This document shows positions 1-8,398 of a DNA stretch of 64,000 nucleotides, piece by piece (the stretch's first letter is position 1; every line of letters starts with the position of its first letter). Source of the DNA: Sphingomonas dokdonensis (GTDB lineage: Bacteria; Pseudomonadota; Alphaproteobacteria; Sphingomonadales; Sphingomonadaceae); assembly GCF_002197685.1 (NCBI RefSeq), contig NZ_NBBI01000002.1, positions 310,001 to 374,000 of the forward strand. The letters are read 5' to 3'. The notes under the pieces are model-generated. The model had not been told where the DNA came from, searched no databases, and worked only from the letters and a program-made list of their open reading frames with translations. The position numbers were made by a program, and so were the translations under genes.

Positions 1-48
1 CAGGGCCAGCAGCCCGGCATGGCCGCGCGGCACCTCTTTTGCGATCAT
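1..48 (-). CDS. Start of a leftward gene, cut by the window edge
   Basis: An ATG at 48-46 on the minus strand opens a frame of 16 codons (MIAKEVPRGHAGLLAL) that runs off the left edge without a stop. Only the N-terminus is visible and no family can be named. No strong ribosome binding site precedes it, so it may be a chance frame. Confidence 0.3.
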   Translation of the reverse strand, partial: MIAKEVPRGHAGLLAL

Positions 49-161
49 CGCCGGTCGGGGCAAGGGGCTAGTTCGCCGCGCCAGCGATGTTTGCGCCGTG
101 TCGCCAAAGCCCTGCCGCTTCAGCTCCCGCCGCTTTCCTGCTTCACGTGCCGTAAAGAAGG

Positions 162-186
162 TGGTGCCGGTTACGGCACTCGAACT
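162..186. repeat. Degenerate tRNA-Thr 3'-end copy (relic attachment site 1)
   Basis: The stretch starting TGGTGCCGGTTAC and ending ACTCGAACT matches the 3' end of the intact tRNA-Thr(CGT) at 42764-42839 in the same orientation, including the encoded CCA (TGG on this strand), with about three mismatches in 24 positions. The preceding AGAAGG also precedes the better copy at 1435. It lies just beyond the 3' end of the methyltransferase gene. I infer an old attachment scar from an earlier integration at the same tRNA. It could also be the tail of a different decayed tRNA. Confidence 0.45.
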
Positions 187-197
187 CGGGGGTGTGC

Positions 198-887
198 TTA
201 AGCGGCGCTCTGTGCCGCTATAAGCTCGGGCAGCACGTCCGCCAGTTGTGCGATGTTCAACTCGCGCCGATGGATTATCATGTCGGCAAATTCGAGGCGC
301 GCGATTGCCTCGACGCTACGCGGGTTGGAGGTTGAGATGCGCTGCGACTTCCAAACGATCGTTTGGCCGTGGTTATCCTCAAGCGTCGCGTAGCTATACT
401 GGGGAAAATAGTCGCGAATGAAATAGACCAGCCGGAAGACATCGCCCATCCAGGCGCGATTGTCCGGCTCCGTAGCTCGGCGCACACGCGCGCTCAAACC
501 TTGGTCGGGTAGGGATGCCGCATACGTGCTCGGCATCGTATCGTCGATTAGGATGACCCCGCCCGGCTTTAGCAATCCAAGCGCGTTATTGAAGTCTCGC
601 AGCGTTTGATCGAAGGTGTGCAGCCCATCCAGAAAGATGACGTCAAAGGCTTCGTTCGCTCCCTCACTGCAGAAATACTCGTCGCTCGGGATCTGATGAT
701 AGTCGCTGTTGGCGTTCTCAGGTTGTTGCCGGGCAGCATCGACATCGAACCGGAAGACGGGATCGACAGCGACCTTCCGAGCAGCATGCGTTTGATGGAA
801 GGTGATGCCGTTTTGGACGCCGATCTCGAGATAGCAAGGCGACTCGTACAGGTCGAGCAGCGCTTGAACTACTTTGAACCGTCGCAT
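198..887 (-). CDS. Class I SAM-dependent methyltransferase
   Basis: A 229-residue soluble protein with the Rossmann methyltransferase pattern. The SAM-binding motif YLEIGVQNGITF lies near residues 19-30, an acidic VDPVF follows at the end of strand 2, and DVIFLDGLHTFD then LLKPGGVILIDD mark strands 4 and 5. The arrangement resembles the Methyltransf_24 type often seen in polysaccharide or natural-product loci. The substrate cannot be read from the sequence. The ATG is preceded by AAAGGA five bases upstream, which supports the start. It has no partner gene here and sits between two tRNA-Thr 3'-end relics (162 and 1435), so it may be cargo or debris of a separate insertion. Confidence 0.8.
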   Translation of the reverse strand: MRRFKVVQALLDLYESPCYLEIGVQNGITFHQTHAARKVAVDPVFRFDVDAARQQPENANSDYHQIPSDEYFCSEGANEAFDVIFLDGLHTFDQTLRDFNNALGLLKPGGVILIDDTMPSTYAASLPDQGLSARVRRATEPDNRAWMGDVFRLVYFIRDYFPQYSYATLEDNHGQTIVWKSQRISTSNPRSVEAIARLEFADMIIHRRELNIAQLADVLPELIAAQSAA

Positions 888-1434
888 GGCGTTCCTTTGG
901 CTGCGGAAGGCCCATCGCTACCCGCCGCGAAACGCTGCCGTCAATGGCAGCCATGCCTCCCCTGTGCGGCGCAACCGCCGGCTGGGGCTGCAGCGCTCAA
1001 AAAGCAGAGCGCTCGGCCTTCATGGCTTGGGTTCCTTTGTTTGAAAGGGATCAAAGGCGGATCGTTGATGACGGCGGAGCGAGCGCTCGATGTGTGCCGC
1101 GTGCCGATCGGCCCATTCAAGACTGCACCAAGGTCCGCAAGTCGCCCACGACTACGCTGCGACTTACGGCAGCCACGACGGATCTGAAGATGATGCCTTT
1201 CGCGCGGGGCGTCGCCTGAGCTGCAAGCAGCGCGTTGGTCGGCACTGATCATCGGAAGTATAGCAGGAGCGGACCGGCTGCACTCGCTTGTAGCCGCCTG
1301 GGGTCAGCACACGTTGAGCACAGCCAGAAGTAAGTGGTGCGGCGACGCTTTGGCGCGATTTGCCGTGGCTATCGGGAAAGACTGGCCACAGCCGCTCGAT
1401 CGCCGGCCTCTCCTTCGAAGTGCTGGAGAGAAGG
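888..1434. other. Gene-free stretch
   Basis: No frame here has recognisable protein character, a good ribosome binding site or a family motif. The frames on both strands are rich in Arg, Ser, Pro and Ala, as expected of shadow frames in GC-rich DNA. The following 1480-1759 is equally empty. Both flank the attachment relic at 1435. Confidence 0.6.
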
Positions 1435-1479
1435 TGGTGCCGCTTACAGGAATCAATCCTGTGACCCCCGTATGACGAA
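1435..1479. repeat. attL-like copy of the tRNA-Thr(CGT) 3' end
   Basis: The first 17 bases (TGGTGCCGCTTACAGGA) are identical to the 3' end of the tRNA-Thr gene at 42764, including its CCA. A second identical block, CCTGTGACCCCCG, follows. Overall about 40 of 45 positions match, in the same orientation. Direct duplication of a tRNA 3' end next to a tyrosine-recombinase gene is the usual mark of an integrated element. The changes lie in the T-loop and beyond, so this copy no longer needs to work as a tRNA. It marks the probable left end of the island. Confidence 0.75.
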
Positions 1480-1759
1480 CGAAGCGCCTATCTAGGCTTT
1501 GTGCGGTTTAGCAGCTTCAACGCGGGCGTAAGAGGTATTTGATTTCGGCAGTTTTTCGTGCTCGGCTTCGCGGTTCACCGGAATCGCACCACCTCAACCG
1601 AACACTTGCTTTACGGCGGCCAAAGGCAGCAAACTATTTAGCCTTTGCCCTCCTGCTCCGGGCCGAGCAGAGTAATCCATGGTTGATGTCGATCCCCACG
1701 TTGCACGAGGTGCCGGTACCCCTTGTCGCGACGCGAATCAGAGCCGGGGACACGATGCC

Positions 1760-2698
1760 TCAGCCCTCCGTTGGCTCCTCCGCCATCAGCGACAAACAAA
1801 GGCCGGAGCCGAGCGCCGCGCCTAGCAGGCCGGCACGGTCACGCAGCCGCGTGCATACCACGACCGGCTCGCTCGGCCGCGTCAGCATGCCGGTGCGCAC
1901 GCGCCGGTCGATCAGCCCGATCAGCGGCGCGCAATTGGACAGGCCTCCGCCAATCGGCACGATCGTCGCGGGAAAGCTGTTCAGGAACATGGCGATTGGC
2001 CCGGCGAGCAACCGCGTATAATAGTCGATGGTCGCCGTGCAGGCCGCGTCACCAGCGATCCAGCCGTCCGTAATCTCGACACTGGTGGCCCGCGCCTGGT
2101 GTAGAAAGGCGTGCAGCCTTTCCATGCCGCGCGCGCCGCCGACCGTGTCCAGGCAACCCCGCCGGCCACAGCCGCACGCGAACACGGGCACGCTGCCGGG
2201 CGCGATCGGCGAATCGACCAGCACCTCGCCATGTCCCCATTCGCCCCCGATGCCGTGCGCGTCGACCACCACGGCACCATCGTCGATTACCCCGCCGCCG
2301 ACCCCGGTACCCAGGATGATCCCGAACACGCGGCGATGGCCGCGCCCGGCGCCCAGCGTCGCTTCCGCCAGCGCGAAGGCGTCGGCATCGTTGATGATCG
2401 AGACAGGCCGGCCGAGCGCCGCGCCGAAATCGTCGAAGCGCCGGCCGTGAACGCTAGGCGTGTTGGAACTGGCGATGGTGCCACTGGCCGGATCGACGAC
2501 CCCGGCGAGCGACAGGCACACCGGCGCGTACGGATCGATGCGGGCGGCATGGCGATCCAGCGCGTCGCGGAACAGGGCGACGAGCGCCGGCCAGTCCGCG
2601 ACGGGCGTGGGATGGCGCTGTCGATCGTGGATCCCTCCATGTGCGTCGATCACCCCCATGTCGACGAACGATCCGCCAATATCGGCGCAAAGCCTCAC
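1760..2698 (-). CDS. ROK-family sugar kinase (probable N-acetylglucosamine kinase)
   Basis: About 312 residues in the ROK fold. The N-terminal phosphate-binding loop reads CADIGGSF, and the ROK zinc/sugar signature is complete, with GEWGHGEV followed by FACGCGRRGCLDT. The acidic segment NDADAFALAEA supplies the expected catalytic Asp. I place the start at GTG 2698 because AAGGAG lies just upstream; the in-frame ATG at 2740 would run into nagA. It is the last gene of the leftward operon transporter > cutC-SIS > nagA > kinase. A kinase making GlcNAc-6-P is exactly what NagA needs, since the MFS transporter would import unphosphorylated sugar. Fructose or glucose as substrate cannot be excluded. 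Confidence 0.82.
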   Translation of the reverse strand: MRLCADIGGSFVDMGVIDAHGGIHDRQRHPTPVADWPALVALFRDALDRHAARIDPYAPVCLSLAGVVDPASGTIASSNTPSVHGRRFDDFGAALGRPVSIINDADAFALAEATLGAGRGHRRVFGIILGTGVGGGVIDDGAVVVDAHGIGGEWGHGEVLVDSPIAPGSVPVFACGCGRRGCLDTVGGARGMERLHAFLHQARATSVEITDGWIAGDAACTATIDYYTRLLAGPIAMFLNSFPATIVPIGGGLSNCAPLIGLIDRRVRTGMLTRPSEPVVVCTRLRDRAGLLGAALGSGLCLSLMAEEPTEG

Positions 2699-2726
2699 AA
2701 ACCCTCTCCTTGAACAGCGCCGTGCG

Positions 2727-3860
2727 TCATGCCGCGGCAAGCGGCACGCCGCCGATCCAGGTACCGCGAGGCGCTAGCGCGGCGTCCAGCCACGCCAGGT
2801 CCGCCCGCGCGCCCGGCTGCAACGGGCCGCGATCATCCAGCGAAAGGAAGGCGGCCGGCGCCGTTGCCGCCATGGCGGCGGCTTCGACGACGCTCACGCC
2901 CGTCATGGTGACGGCGTTACGGACTGCGGTCGCCATGTCGAGCGCCGACCCCGCCAGCGTGCCATCCTCCTCCACGCACACGCCGCCGACGATGCGGATC
3001 GTCTTGCCTTGCAGCACGAAATGGTCGGCGTCGGTGCCGACAGTCGACATGGCATCGGTCACCAGCATGAAGCGGTCGTGTGGTCGCGCGGCGAGTGCCA
3101 CGCGCAGTGCCGCCGGCGCGACATGCCGCCCATCGACGATCAGCCCGGCAAACACTTCCTGGTTCTCCAGCGTCGCGCCGACCACGCCCGGTTCCCGGTG
3201 GTGCAGCGGCGACATGGCATTGTAGAGGTGGGTGACGCCGGTGATCCCTGCGGCAAAGCCTGCGCGCATCGTCTCGTAATCGGCGTCGGTATGCCCCGCC
3301 GACACGATGACCCCCGCGGCGACCAGCGCGCGGATGTCGGCGGGCGAGCACATTTCGGGTGCCAGCGTCACCATCGTGCGGCCGTGTTTCAGGCTGCCGA
3401 GCAGGCGGATCGCGTCGGCGTTCAGGCGCACGAAGCGGGTCTCGTCATGCGTGCCCTTGCGCGCGGGGTTGAGGAACGGTCCTTCGATGTGGATGCCGAC
3501 AACGCCCGGCACTCCCGCGGCGATAGCCTGCTCGGTCGCGCGCATCGCCATGTCGACCCGGTCCAGTGTGTCGGAAATCAGCGTCGGCAGAAAAGCGGTA
3601 GTGCCGAACCGGGCATGCGCTGCACCGATGCGCGCGATGGTCGCAACGCTCGGGTCGTCGTTGAACAGCACGCCGCCACCGCCGTTCACCTGCGTGTCGA
3701 CGAAGCCTGGCAGCAGCCACCCGCCGGCAAGATCGATCACCCGGTCGGCTGCGCCGTCCAGCCGCGCGACGACCCGGTCGCCCGCCACATGCAGGTGATC
3801 CGACGTGCGCCCGTTACCCAGCACCACCGTGCCGTTCCGGAAGAGGAGGGTCGCGGTCAT
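2727..3860 (-). CDS. nagA: N-acetylglucosamine-6-phosphate deacetylase
   Basis: A 377-residue amidohydrolase converting GlcNAc-6-P to glucosamine-6-P and acetate in the cytoplasm. Visible landmarks in order: GFVDTQVNGGGG near residue 53, GIHIEGPFLNPARKGTHD in the middle (the Glu is a metal ligand), VSAGHTDADYE, THLYNAM with SPLHHREPG (His ligands and substrate loop), and LVTDAM with the catalytic Asp. The length is normal for NagA. Its ATG overlaps the stop of the upstream cutC-SIS gene (ATGA), so the two are translationally coupled. It supplies the substrate of the SIS-domain deaminase encoded just upstream. Confidence 0.93.
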   Translation of the reverse strand: MTATLLFRNGTVVLGNGRTSDHLHVAGDRVVARLDGAADRVIDLAGGWLLPGFVDTQVNGGGGVLFNDDPSVATIARIGAAHARFGTTAFLPTLISDTLDRVDMAMRATEQAIAAGVPGVVGIHIEGPFLNPARKGTHDETRFVRLNADAIRLLGSLKHGRTMVTLAPEMCSPADIRALVAAGVIVSAGHTDADYETMRAGFAAGITGVTHLYNAMSPLHHREPGVVGATLENQEVFAGLIVDGRHVAPAALRVALAARPHDRFMLVTDAMSTVGTDADHFVLQGKTIRIVGGVCVEEDGTLAGSALDMATAVRNAVTMTGVSVVEAAAMAATAPAAFLSLDDRGPLQPGARADLAWLDAALAPRGTWIGGVPLAAA

Positions 3861-5632
3861 CGTGTCTCGGTCACTTTCTTCAGGTGCGGCGGCGCGTCGG
3901 GATCGACCCCGCGCGCCACGGCCAGCGCGTTCACGAACCGGTAGAAGCTTTGTACCATCAGGATCGGTTCCAGAACCGGGTCGGCTGCGATCGCCGGCAG
4001 CATGCCGTTACCACGCGCATCGCTCACCAGCGCAAGTGCGCCGCGATCGGCGAATTGCGTACTAGCGGCGCGCACGTCGTCGCCGGTCGGGTCGGATGTC
4101 GCGAAGCCCAGCACCGGGAAGCCGCGCCCGACGATCGCCATCGGGCCATGACGCACCTCGGCCGCGGAAAAGGCCTCGGCATGCAGGCCACAGGTTTCCT
4201 TGAACTTCAGCGCCGCCTCCTGCGCGATGCCGAAACTGTGTCCCCGGCCGAGTACGAAGAGGTTTCGGGCCGCCAGCAATGGGGGCAGAGCGGCGCTCCA
4301 GTCGAGATCGAATGCCTTCGCCATGCTGGCGGGCAGGGTCTCCAGCGCCGCCGTCAGCGCCGCGTTCCCGCGCCATGCCGCGGCCAGCGCGACCTGCACC
4401 GCTAGCGACGCGATATAGGATTTGGTCGCCGCAACGGATCGCTCGGGTCCGGCGCACAGCGGCAGCACGGCGTCGGCCAGTCCCGCCAATGGCGATCCTT
4501 CGTCGTTGACCAGCGCGACCAAGAACGCGCCCGCCTTCTGGTGCGCGGCGGCGGCGGCGAGCAGGTCAGGGCTTTGTCCCGATTGCGAGATGGCAAGGCA
4601 CAAGGCACCATCGGTCCGCAGCGGCGCGTCATAGACGGAGGCGATCGACGGCGCGGCGGATGCGACCGGCACGCCGACCTGTGTCTCGAACAGGTATTTG
4701 CCGAAGGTCGCCGCATGGTCGGACGATCCGCGTGCGCAAGTGACGATAAAGGGGGGCGGCCGATCGCGCAGGCGCGCGGCGACCTGCGCGATCGCGGTGC
4801 GGTTGCGCGCCAGCATCTGCGCCACCACCGCCGGCGCCTCGCCGGCCTCGCGGTGCATCAGCGTTGTGGCGGGATCGCGCGGTTCGGCGGGTCGGGCGGT
4901 AGGGGGGGCGGGCGGCCGTTGCAGCGCACGGCGCAGCGCGGCGACCTCGGCAGCGTCGGTGACGCGCGCCAATGCCGTTTCGAACCCCATCTCCACACCC
5001 TTTCCGGACGGCGCGCGCGGCTTGGAGGCGGAGGCGTGCACCGCGGCAACGCCGGTGCGCGCGACCAGCGTGGCGACGTTGGCGGCGCGCACCCCGCTTC
5101 CCGCCATGATCTCGACTCGATTGCCCGCCTCCCGCCGCATCGCGGAGATCGTGGCCTCGCCCTCGCGCGCGGTCGGGGCGCCGCCGGCGGTAAGGATGGT
5201 GCGGATGCCCAGCCGTGCCGCGATCGCCACCGCCGCGACCGGATCAACCAACAGGTCCACCGCACGGTGCAGCGTCACGTCAAGGTCGGCAGCCCGCGCC
5301 ACCAGCTGCTCCAATAGCGGCACGTCCAGTTGGCAGTCCGGGGTCAGCGCGCCGATCACCACGCCGCTCAGCCCCGCGTCGCGCGCCGCATCCACGTCGC
5401 GCAGCATCGCCGCGCGCTCCGCAGCGTCGTAGTGAAAGTCGCCTTCCCGCGGGCGGATCATCGCGCGTACCGGTACCGGACAATCGAGCGCCAGCGCCAT
5501 AAGCCCTGGGCTCGGCGTCAGCCCGCCGAGCGACAATGCGGCGCACAGCTCAATCCGGTCAGCGCCGCCGGCCACCGCATCGTGCAGGCCGCCCGGGCTG
5601 TCGACGCAGATTTCGATCAACGTGTCGACCAT
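3857..5632 (-). CDS. CutC-like domain fused to SIS-domain glucosamine-6-P deaminase (NagB-II type)
   Basis: A 591-residue fusion. Residues 1-238 are a CutC-type TIM barrel (PVRAMIRPREGDFHY, TLHRAVD, LTAGGAPTA). A Pro/Ala linker (239-256) leads into a double SIS protein, with CARGSSDHAA, the phosphosugar loop AISQSGQSPD, FVLGRGHSFGIAQEAALKFK and catalytic-region HAEAFSAAEVRHGP. SIS proteins of this kind replace classical NagB, turning glucosamine-6-P into fructose-6-P. The two halves are usually separate genes. The start is ATG 5632, just after the transporter stop and preceded by AAGG; the longer frame reads back through the transporter. CutC is named for copper homeostasis, but its place here argues for a role in amino-sugar metabolism, which is inference. 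Confidence 0.85.
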   Translation of the reverse strand: MVDTLIEICVDSPGGLHDAVAGGADRIELCAALSLGGLTPSPGLMALALDCPVPVRAMIRPREGDFHYDAAERAAMLRDVDAARDAGLSGVVIGALTPDCQLDVPLLEQLVARAADLDVTLHRAVDLLVDPVAAVAIAARLGIRTILTAGGAPTAREGEATISAMRREAGNRVEIMAGSGVRAANVATLVARTGVAAVHASASKPRAPSGKGVEMGFETALARVTDAAEVAALRRALQRPPAPPTARPAEPRDPATTLMHREAGEAPAVVAQMLARNRTAIAQVAARLRDRPPPFIVTCARGSSDHAATFGKYLFETQVGVPVASAAPSIASVYDAPLRTDGALCLAISQSGQSPDLLAAAAAHQKAGAFLVALVNDEGSPLAGLADAVLPLCAGPERSVAATKSYIASLAVQVALAAAWRGNAALTAALETLPASMAKAFDLDWSAALPPLLAARNLFVLGRGHSFGIAQEAALKFKETCGLHAEAFSAAEVRHGPMAIVGRGFPVLGFATSDPTGDDVRAASTQFADRGALALVSDARGNGMLPAIAADPVLEPILMVQSFYRFVNALAVARGVDPDAPPHLKKVTETR

Positions 5633-5636
5633 CGGT

Positions 5637-6956
5637 TCAACCTTCAACCAGGCCGGCCGCGGCATCGCTGCGCATCGCCGGGACGCTGCCGATCCCGCCG
5701 GCGCGATGGCCGCGCAGGGCGTAGAAGAGGATATAGGCATAGGCCGGCGCCATCAGCAGCAGGAACACGGTCTGGAACGGCGCATGTGCCTTCAGGATGG
5801 CGAACAGCTGCGGGACGATCGCGCCACCGCAAATGCCCATGATCATTATCGCGGACCCGGTTTCCGTGTGCCGGCCGAGTCCGCGGATGGCCAGCGGGAA
5901 GATCGCCGGCCACATCATGGCATTGGCGAAGCCGAGTGCGGCGACGAAGCCTACCGACACGTAATCGCGGGTGACGAACGCGCATAGCGTGAGGCCGATG
6001 CCGAGCATCGCCGACAGCCCGAGATACCGTTCCTGCGACACGAAGCGCGGGATCACCACCAGGCCGACGAGATAGCCGGCCAGCATCCCCGCCAGCGTCA
6101 GCGACGTGAAAAACGCGGTCTGTTGCGTGGGAAGGCCGAACGCCTGACCGTAGATGCCGATCGCGTCGCCCGCCATCACCTCCACGCCCACATAGAGGAA
6201 CAGGCACAACACGCCGAGCCACAGGTGCGGAAAGCCGCCGAGGCCGCGCCGATCCTCTCCGGCTGACGATCCGGCCGCATCGTCCGGTACGATCTCCGGC
6301 AGCGGCGAATAGAACACGAAGACGCCAAGCAGCGCCAGCAACGCGGCCATTGCCATATAGGGGGTGTGGATCTGCGCGGCAAAGCGTTCCAGCAATGCCT
6401 CGCGCGCCGCCGGGTCGGCAATGCTGCCGAGTTGCGCCTCCAGTTCGCCGATGCCGCGCAGCACCAGCACCCCGAGAACGACCGGCGCCAGGATGCCCGC
6501 CACCTTGTTGCAGATGCCCATTACCGCGATCCGCTGCGCCGCGCTTTCGATCGGTCCAACGATGGAGATATAGGGGTTGGCCGCGGTCTGCAGGATCGAC
6601 AGGCCGGCACCGATTACGAACAATCCGGTCAGCGCGCCGGGAAAGACCCGCATGGTGGCGAACTGCCCGAACAGTGCCGCGCCGAGCGCCATGACCAGCA
6701 GACCGATCGTCATGCCCTTCTTCATGCCCGTGCGGCGCAGGAGCCACGCGGCGGGTAGCGCCAGGAAGAAGTAGGACATGTAGAACACCATCGGCACCAG
6801 AAATGCCGAAACGTCGTCCAGCGTGAAGGCGAATTTGACGAAGGTGATGAGCGGCCCGTTCAGCCACGTCACGAAGCCGAAGATGAAGAACATGACGCCA
6901 ATGATTGCGATGGTCGTTCGCGATCGTGCGCCGCTCGCCTGATTGCCGTTCGTCAT
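5637..6956 (-). CDS. nagP: MFS sugar transporter, FucP/NagP type
   Basis: About 439 residues and roughly 12 hydrophobic segments; an inner-membrane symporter of the FucP/GlcNAc permease group. Typical features are MFFIFGFVTWLNGPL in helix 1, a conserved MGICNKVAGILAP segment mid-protein, and GSAIMIMGICGGAIVPQL late. The start is ATG 6956, preceded by GGGGGACC; the longer frame from 7040 would lie inside the control region. It is first in the leftward operon and 229 bp from the divergent ROK regulator. It would bring unphosphorylated GlcNAc or a related sugar from periplasm to cytoplasm for the ROK kinase. The gene name rests on context as well as sequence. Confidence 0.85.
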   Translation of the reverse strand: MTNGNQASGARSRTTIAIIGVMFFIFGFVTWLNGPLITFVKFAFTLDDVSAFLVPMVFYMSYFFLALPAAWLLRRTGMKKGMTIGLLVMALGAALFGQFATMRVFPGALTGLFVIGAGLSILQTAANPYISIVGPIESAAQRIAVMGICNKVAGILAPVVLGVLVLRGIGELEAQLGSIADPAAREALLERFAAQIHTPYMAMAALLALLGVFVFYSPLPEIVPDDAAGSSAGEDRRGLGGFPHLWLGVLCLFLYVGVEVMAGDAIGIYGQAFGLPTQQTAFFTSLTLAGMLAGYLVGLVVIPRFVSQERYLGLSAMLGIGLTLCAFVTRDYVSVGFVAALGFANAMMWPAIFPLAIRGLGRHTETGSAIMIMGICGGAIVPQLFAILKAHAPFQTVFLLLMAPAYAYILFYALRGHRAGGIGSVPAMRSDAAAGLVEG

Positions 6957-7070
6957 GAGGTCCCCCGTGGCGAAGCCACACCAGCGAGCCCTTGGTTCGA
7001 AGAGCAAACTAACCAGCGGTGCTGATGGCGGTACCGCCAACAGCCTTTGCTAATGGGGCTGACGCCGGCC

Positions 7071-7088
7071 TGTCAAATAGACTATTTG
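7071..7088 (-). promoter_or_regulatory. Perfect palindrome overlapping a -35-like TTGACA, candidate NagR operator
   Basis: CAAATAG-A-CTATTTG at 7074-7088 is a perfect 15-bp inverted repeat between the divergent transporter and regulator genes. On the minus strand its end overlaps TTGACA (7076-7071), a good -35 hexamer for the nagP operon; no convincing -10 is seen at 16-18 bp. A repressor bound here would block that promoter. ROK repressors bind AT-rich palindromes of this kind. The assignment is by position and symmetry only. Confidence 0.5.
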
Positions 7089-7185
7089 TTACGTGCCGTC
7101 CGGTTTTCTCGTCATAAGCTTGCAACAAACAGGCAAACATGATCTAAGATAGTTCGAATCACGAATTAATGGATGCGCGCCAACC

Positions 7186-8307
7186 ATGCTGACCGACGGC
7201 CATGCCAGTGTCCTGCGCCTCATCAATCAGTTCGGCCCGCTGAGCCGGACAGAGCTGGTGCGGCAGTTGGGCATCAGCAAGGCGAGCATGTCCGCGCTGG
7301 CGTCCGATCTGATCGACCGCGGTGTGCTTGCCGAAGGGGAAATGGTGTACGGCGCCGGGCGCCCTTCCGTGCGGCTGGAGCTGTCGGCAAACTCCGCCTT
7401 CTTTATCGGCGTCTCGCTCGCCACCGTGCCGTTCACCCTGACGCTGACCGACCTACGGGGCGGGGTGCTTTCCACCGCCGAACTGACACAGGGCGCAACG
7501 CCGGAGGCGATTGTGGAGGAGATCGCCGCGGCGATCCCGGGGCTGTTCGATGGCCACCCGCAGGCGCTCGATCGACTTGCCGGCATCGGATTGGCGGTGC
7601 CGGGCGTGGTCGACGCGGCAACCGGCACGTGCGTGCGCTCCACGCTGCTGGACTGGCGCGACGTGCCGATCGGCGATCTGGTGGCGGCGGCGACCGGTCT
7701 GCCGGCCTATGTCGAGAATGACGCCAACGCGCTCGCGCTCGGCCAGCATCTGTTCGGATCGCTGCGCGGCTGCGACCAGGGGACGATGATTGCGGTCGGC
7801 GACGGCATCGGCTGCGGCCACATCATCAACGGCGAACTGCACCGCGGTGCAAGGGGCGGCGCGGGCGAGATCGCGCATGCCACGGTCGATCCGTCCGGCC
7901 TGCCATGCCAGTGTGGCAAGCGCGGGTGCCTCGATACGCTCGCCTCGGTGCGCAGCATCGCCGCGGCGGCGCGCGCTGCCGGTCTGGACTGCGGCCTTGC
8001 CGCACTGGACGCGGCGGCCAATCGCGGCGAGCGTGCGGCAATCGACATCCTGCACGGGGCAGGGGCCGCTCTGGGCCTCGCCATTGCGCAGATCGTCCAA
8101 TCGCTCGATCCCGAACGCATGGTCATCGGCATGACGGACGGGCCCGTCACCGGGCTTTTCGCGCGCGTCGTGCGCCAGACGGTGGAGGCGAACGTCATGC
8201 CCGACGATCACCGCCGGCTCGATCTCACCATTACGCGCCTGGAGAACCAGGCCTGGGCCATCGGCGCCGCAAGCATCGCGGCCGGACGCGGATTTTTCCG
8301 CGTCTGA
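7186..8307 (+). CDS. ROK-family transcriptional regulator (NagC/XylR type)
   Basis: A 373-residue protein with an N-terminal winged HTH (LSRTELVRQLGISKASMSAL, residues about 19-38, then a wing with YGAGRPSV) and a ROK sugar-binding body. The ROK domain shows GIGLAVPGVVD, ENDANALALGQ, GAGEIAHATVD and the zinc signature CQCGKRGCLDTLAS. It probably represses the divergent transporter/nag operon and is released by GlcNAc-6-P or a related ligand. The palindrome at 7074 is the likely site. It is followed after 91 bp by the TonB-dependent receptor on the same strand. The start has a weak ribosome binding site. Confidence 0.88.
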   Translation: MLTDGHASVLRLINQFGPLSRTELVRQLGISKASMSALASDLIDRGVLAEGEMVYGAGRPSVRLELSANSAFFIGVSLATVPFTLTLTDLRGGVLSTAELTQGATPEAIVEEIAAAIPGLFDGHPQALDRLAGIGLAVPGVVDAATGTCVRSTLLDWRDVPIGDLVAAATGLPAYVENDANALALGQHLFGSLRGCDQGTMIAVGDGIGCGHIINGELHRGARGGAGEIAHATVDPSGLPCQCGKRGCLDTLASVRSIAAAARAAGLDCGLAALDAAANRGERAAIDILHGAGAALGLAIAQIVQSLDPERMVIGMTDGPVTGLFARVVRQTVEANVMPDDHRRLDLTITRLENQAWAIGAASIAAGRGFFRV

Positions 8308-8398
8308 ACAATCCGAAACCCGATTTTCCGAAAGGCGACGCAGATCGCCCGAACGACCGCAGGAAAACACCATCGTTCTAGCGCTTTAGGGGGAATGT

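Noticed and set aside
19..201. 60-codon plus-strand frame at the left edge
   Set aside because: Arg/Cys-rich, no ribosome binding site, overlaps the attachment relic; not coding.
888..1434. Several overlapping 90-190-codon frames right of the methyltransferase
   Set aside because: No motifs, compositions typical of shadow frames, and mutually exclusive frames.
5644..6981. 445-codon frame within the transporter gene in another frame
   Set aside because: Arg/His/Gly-rich out-of-frame copy of nagP; the nagP frame has clear membrane helices.
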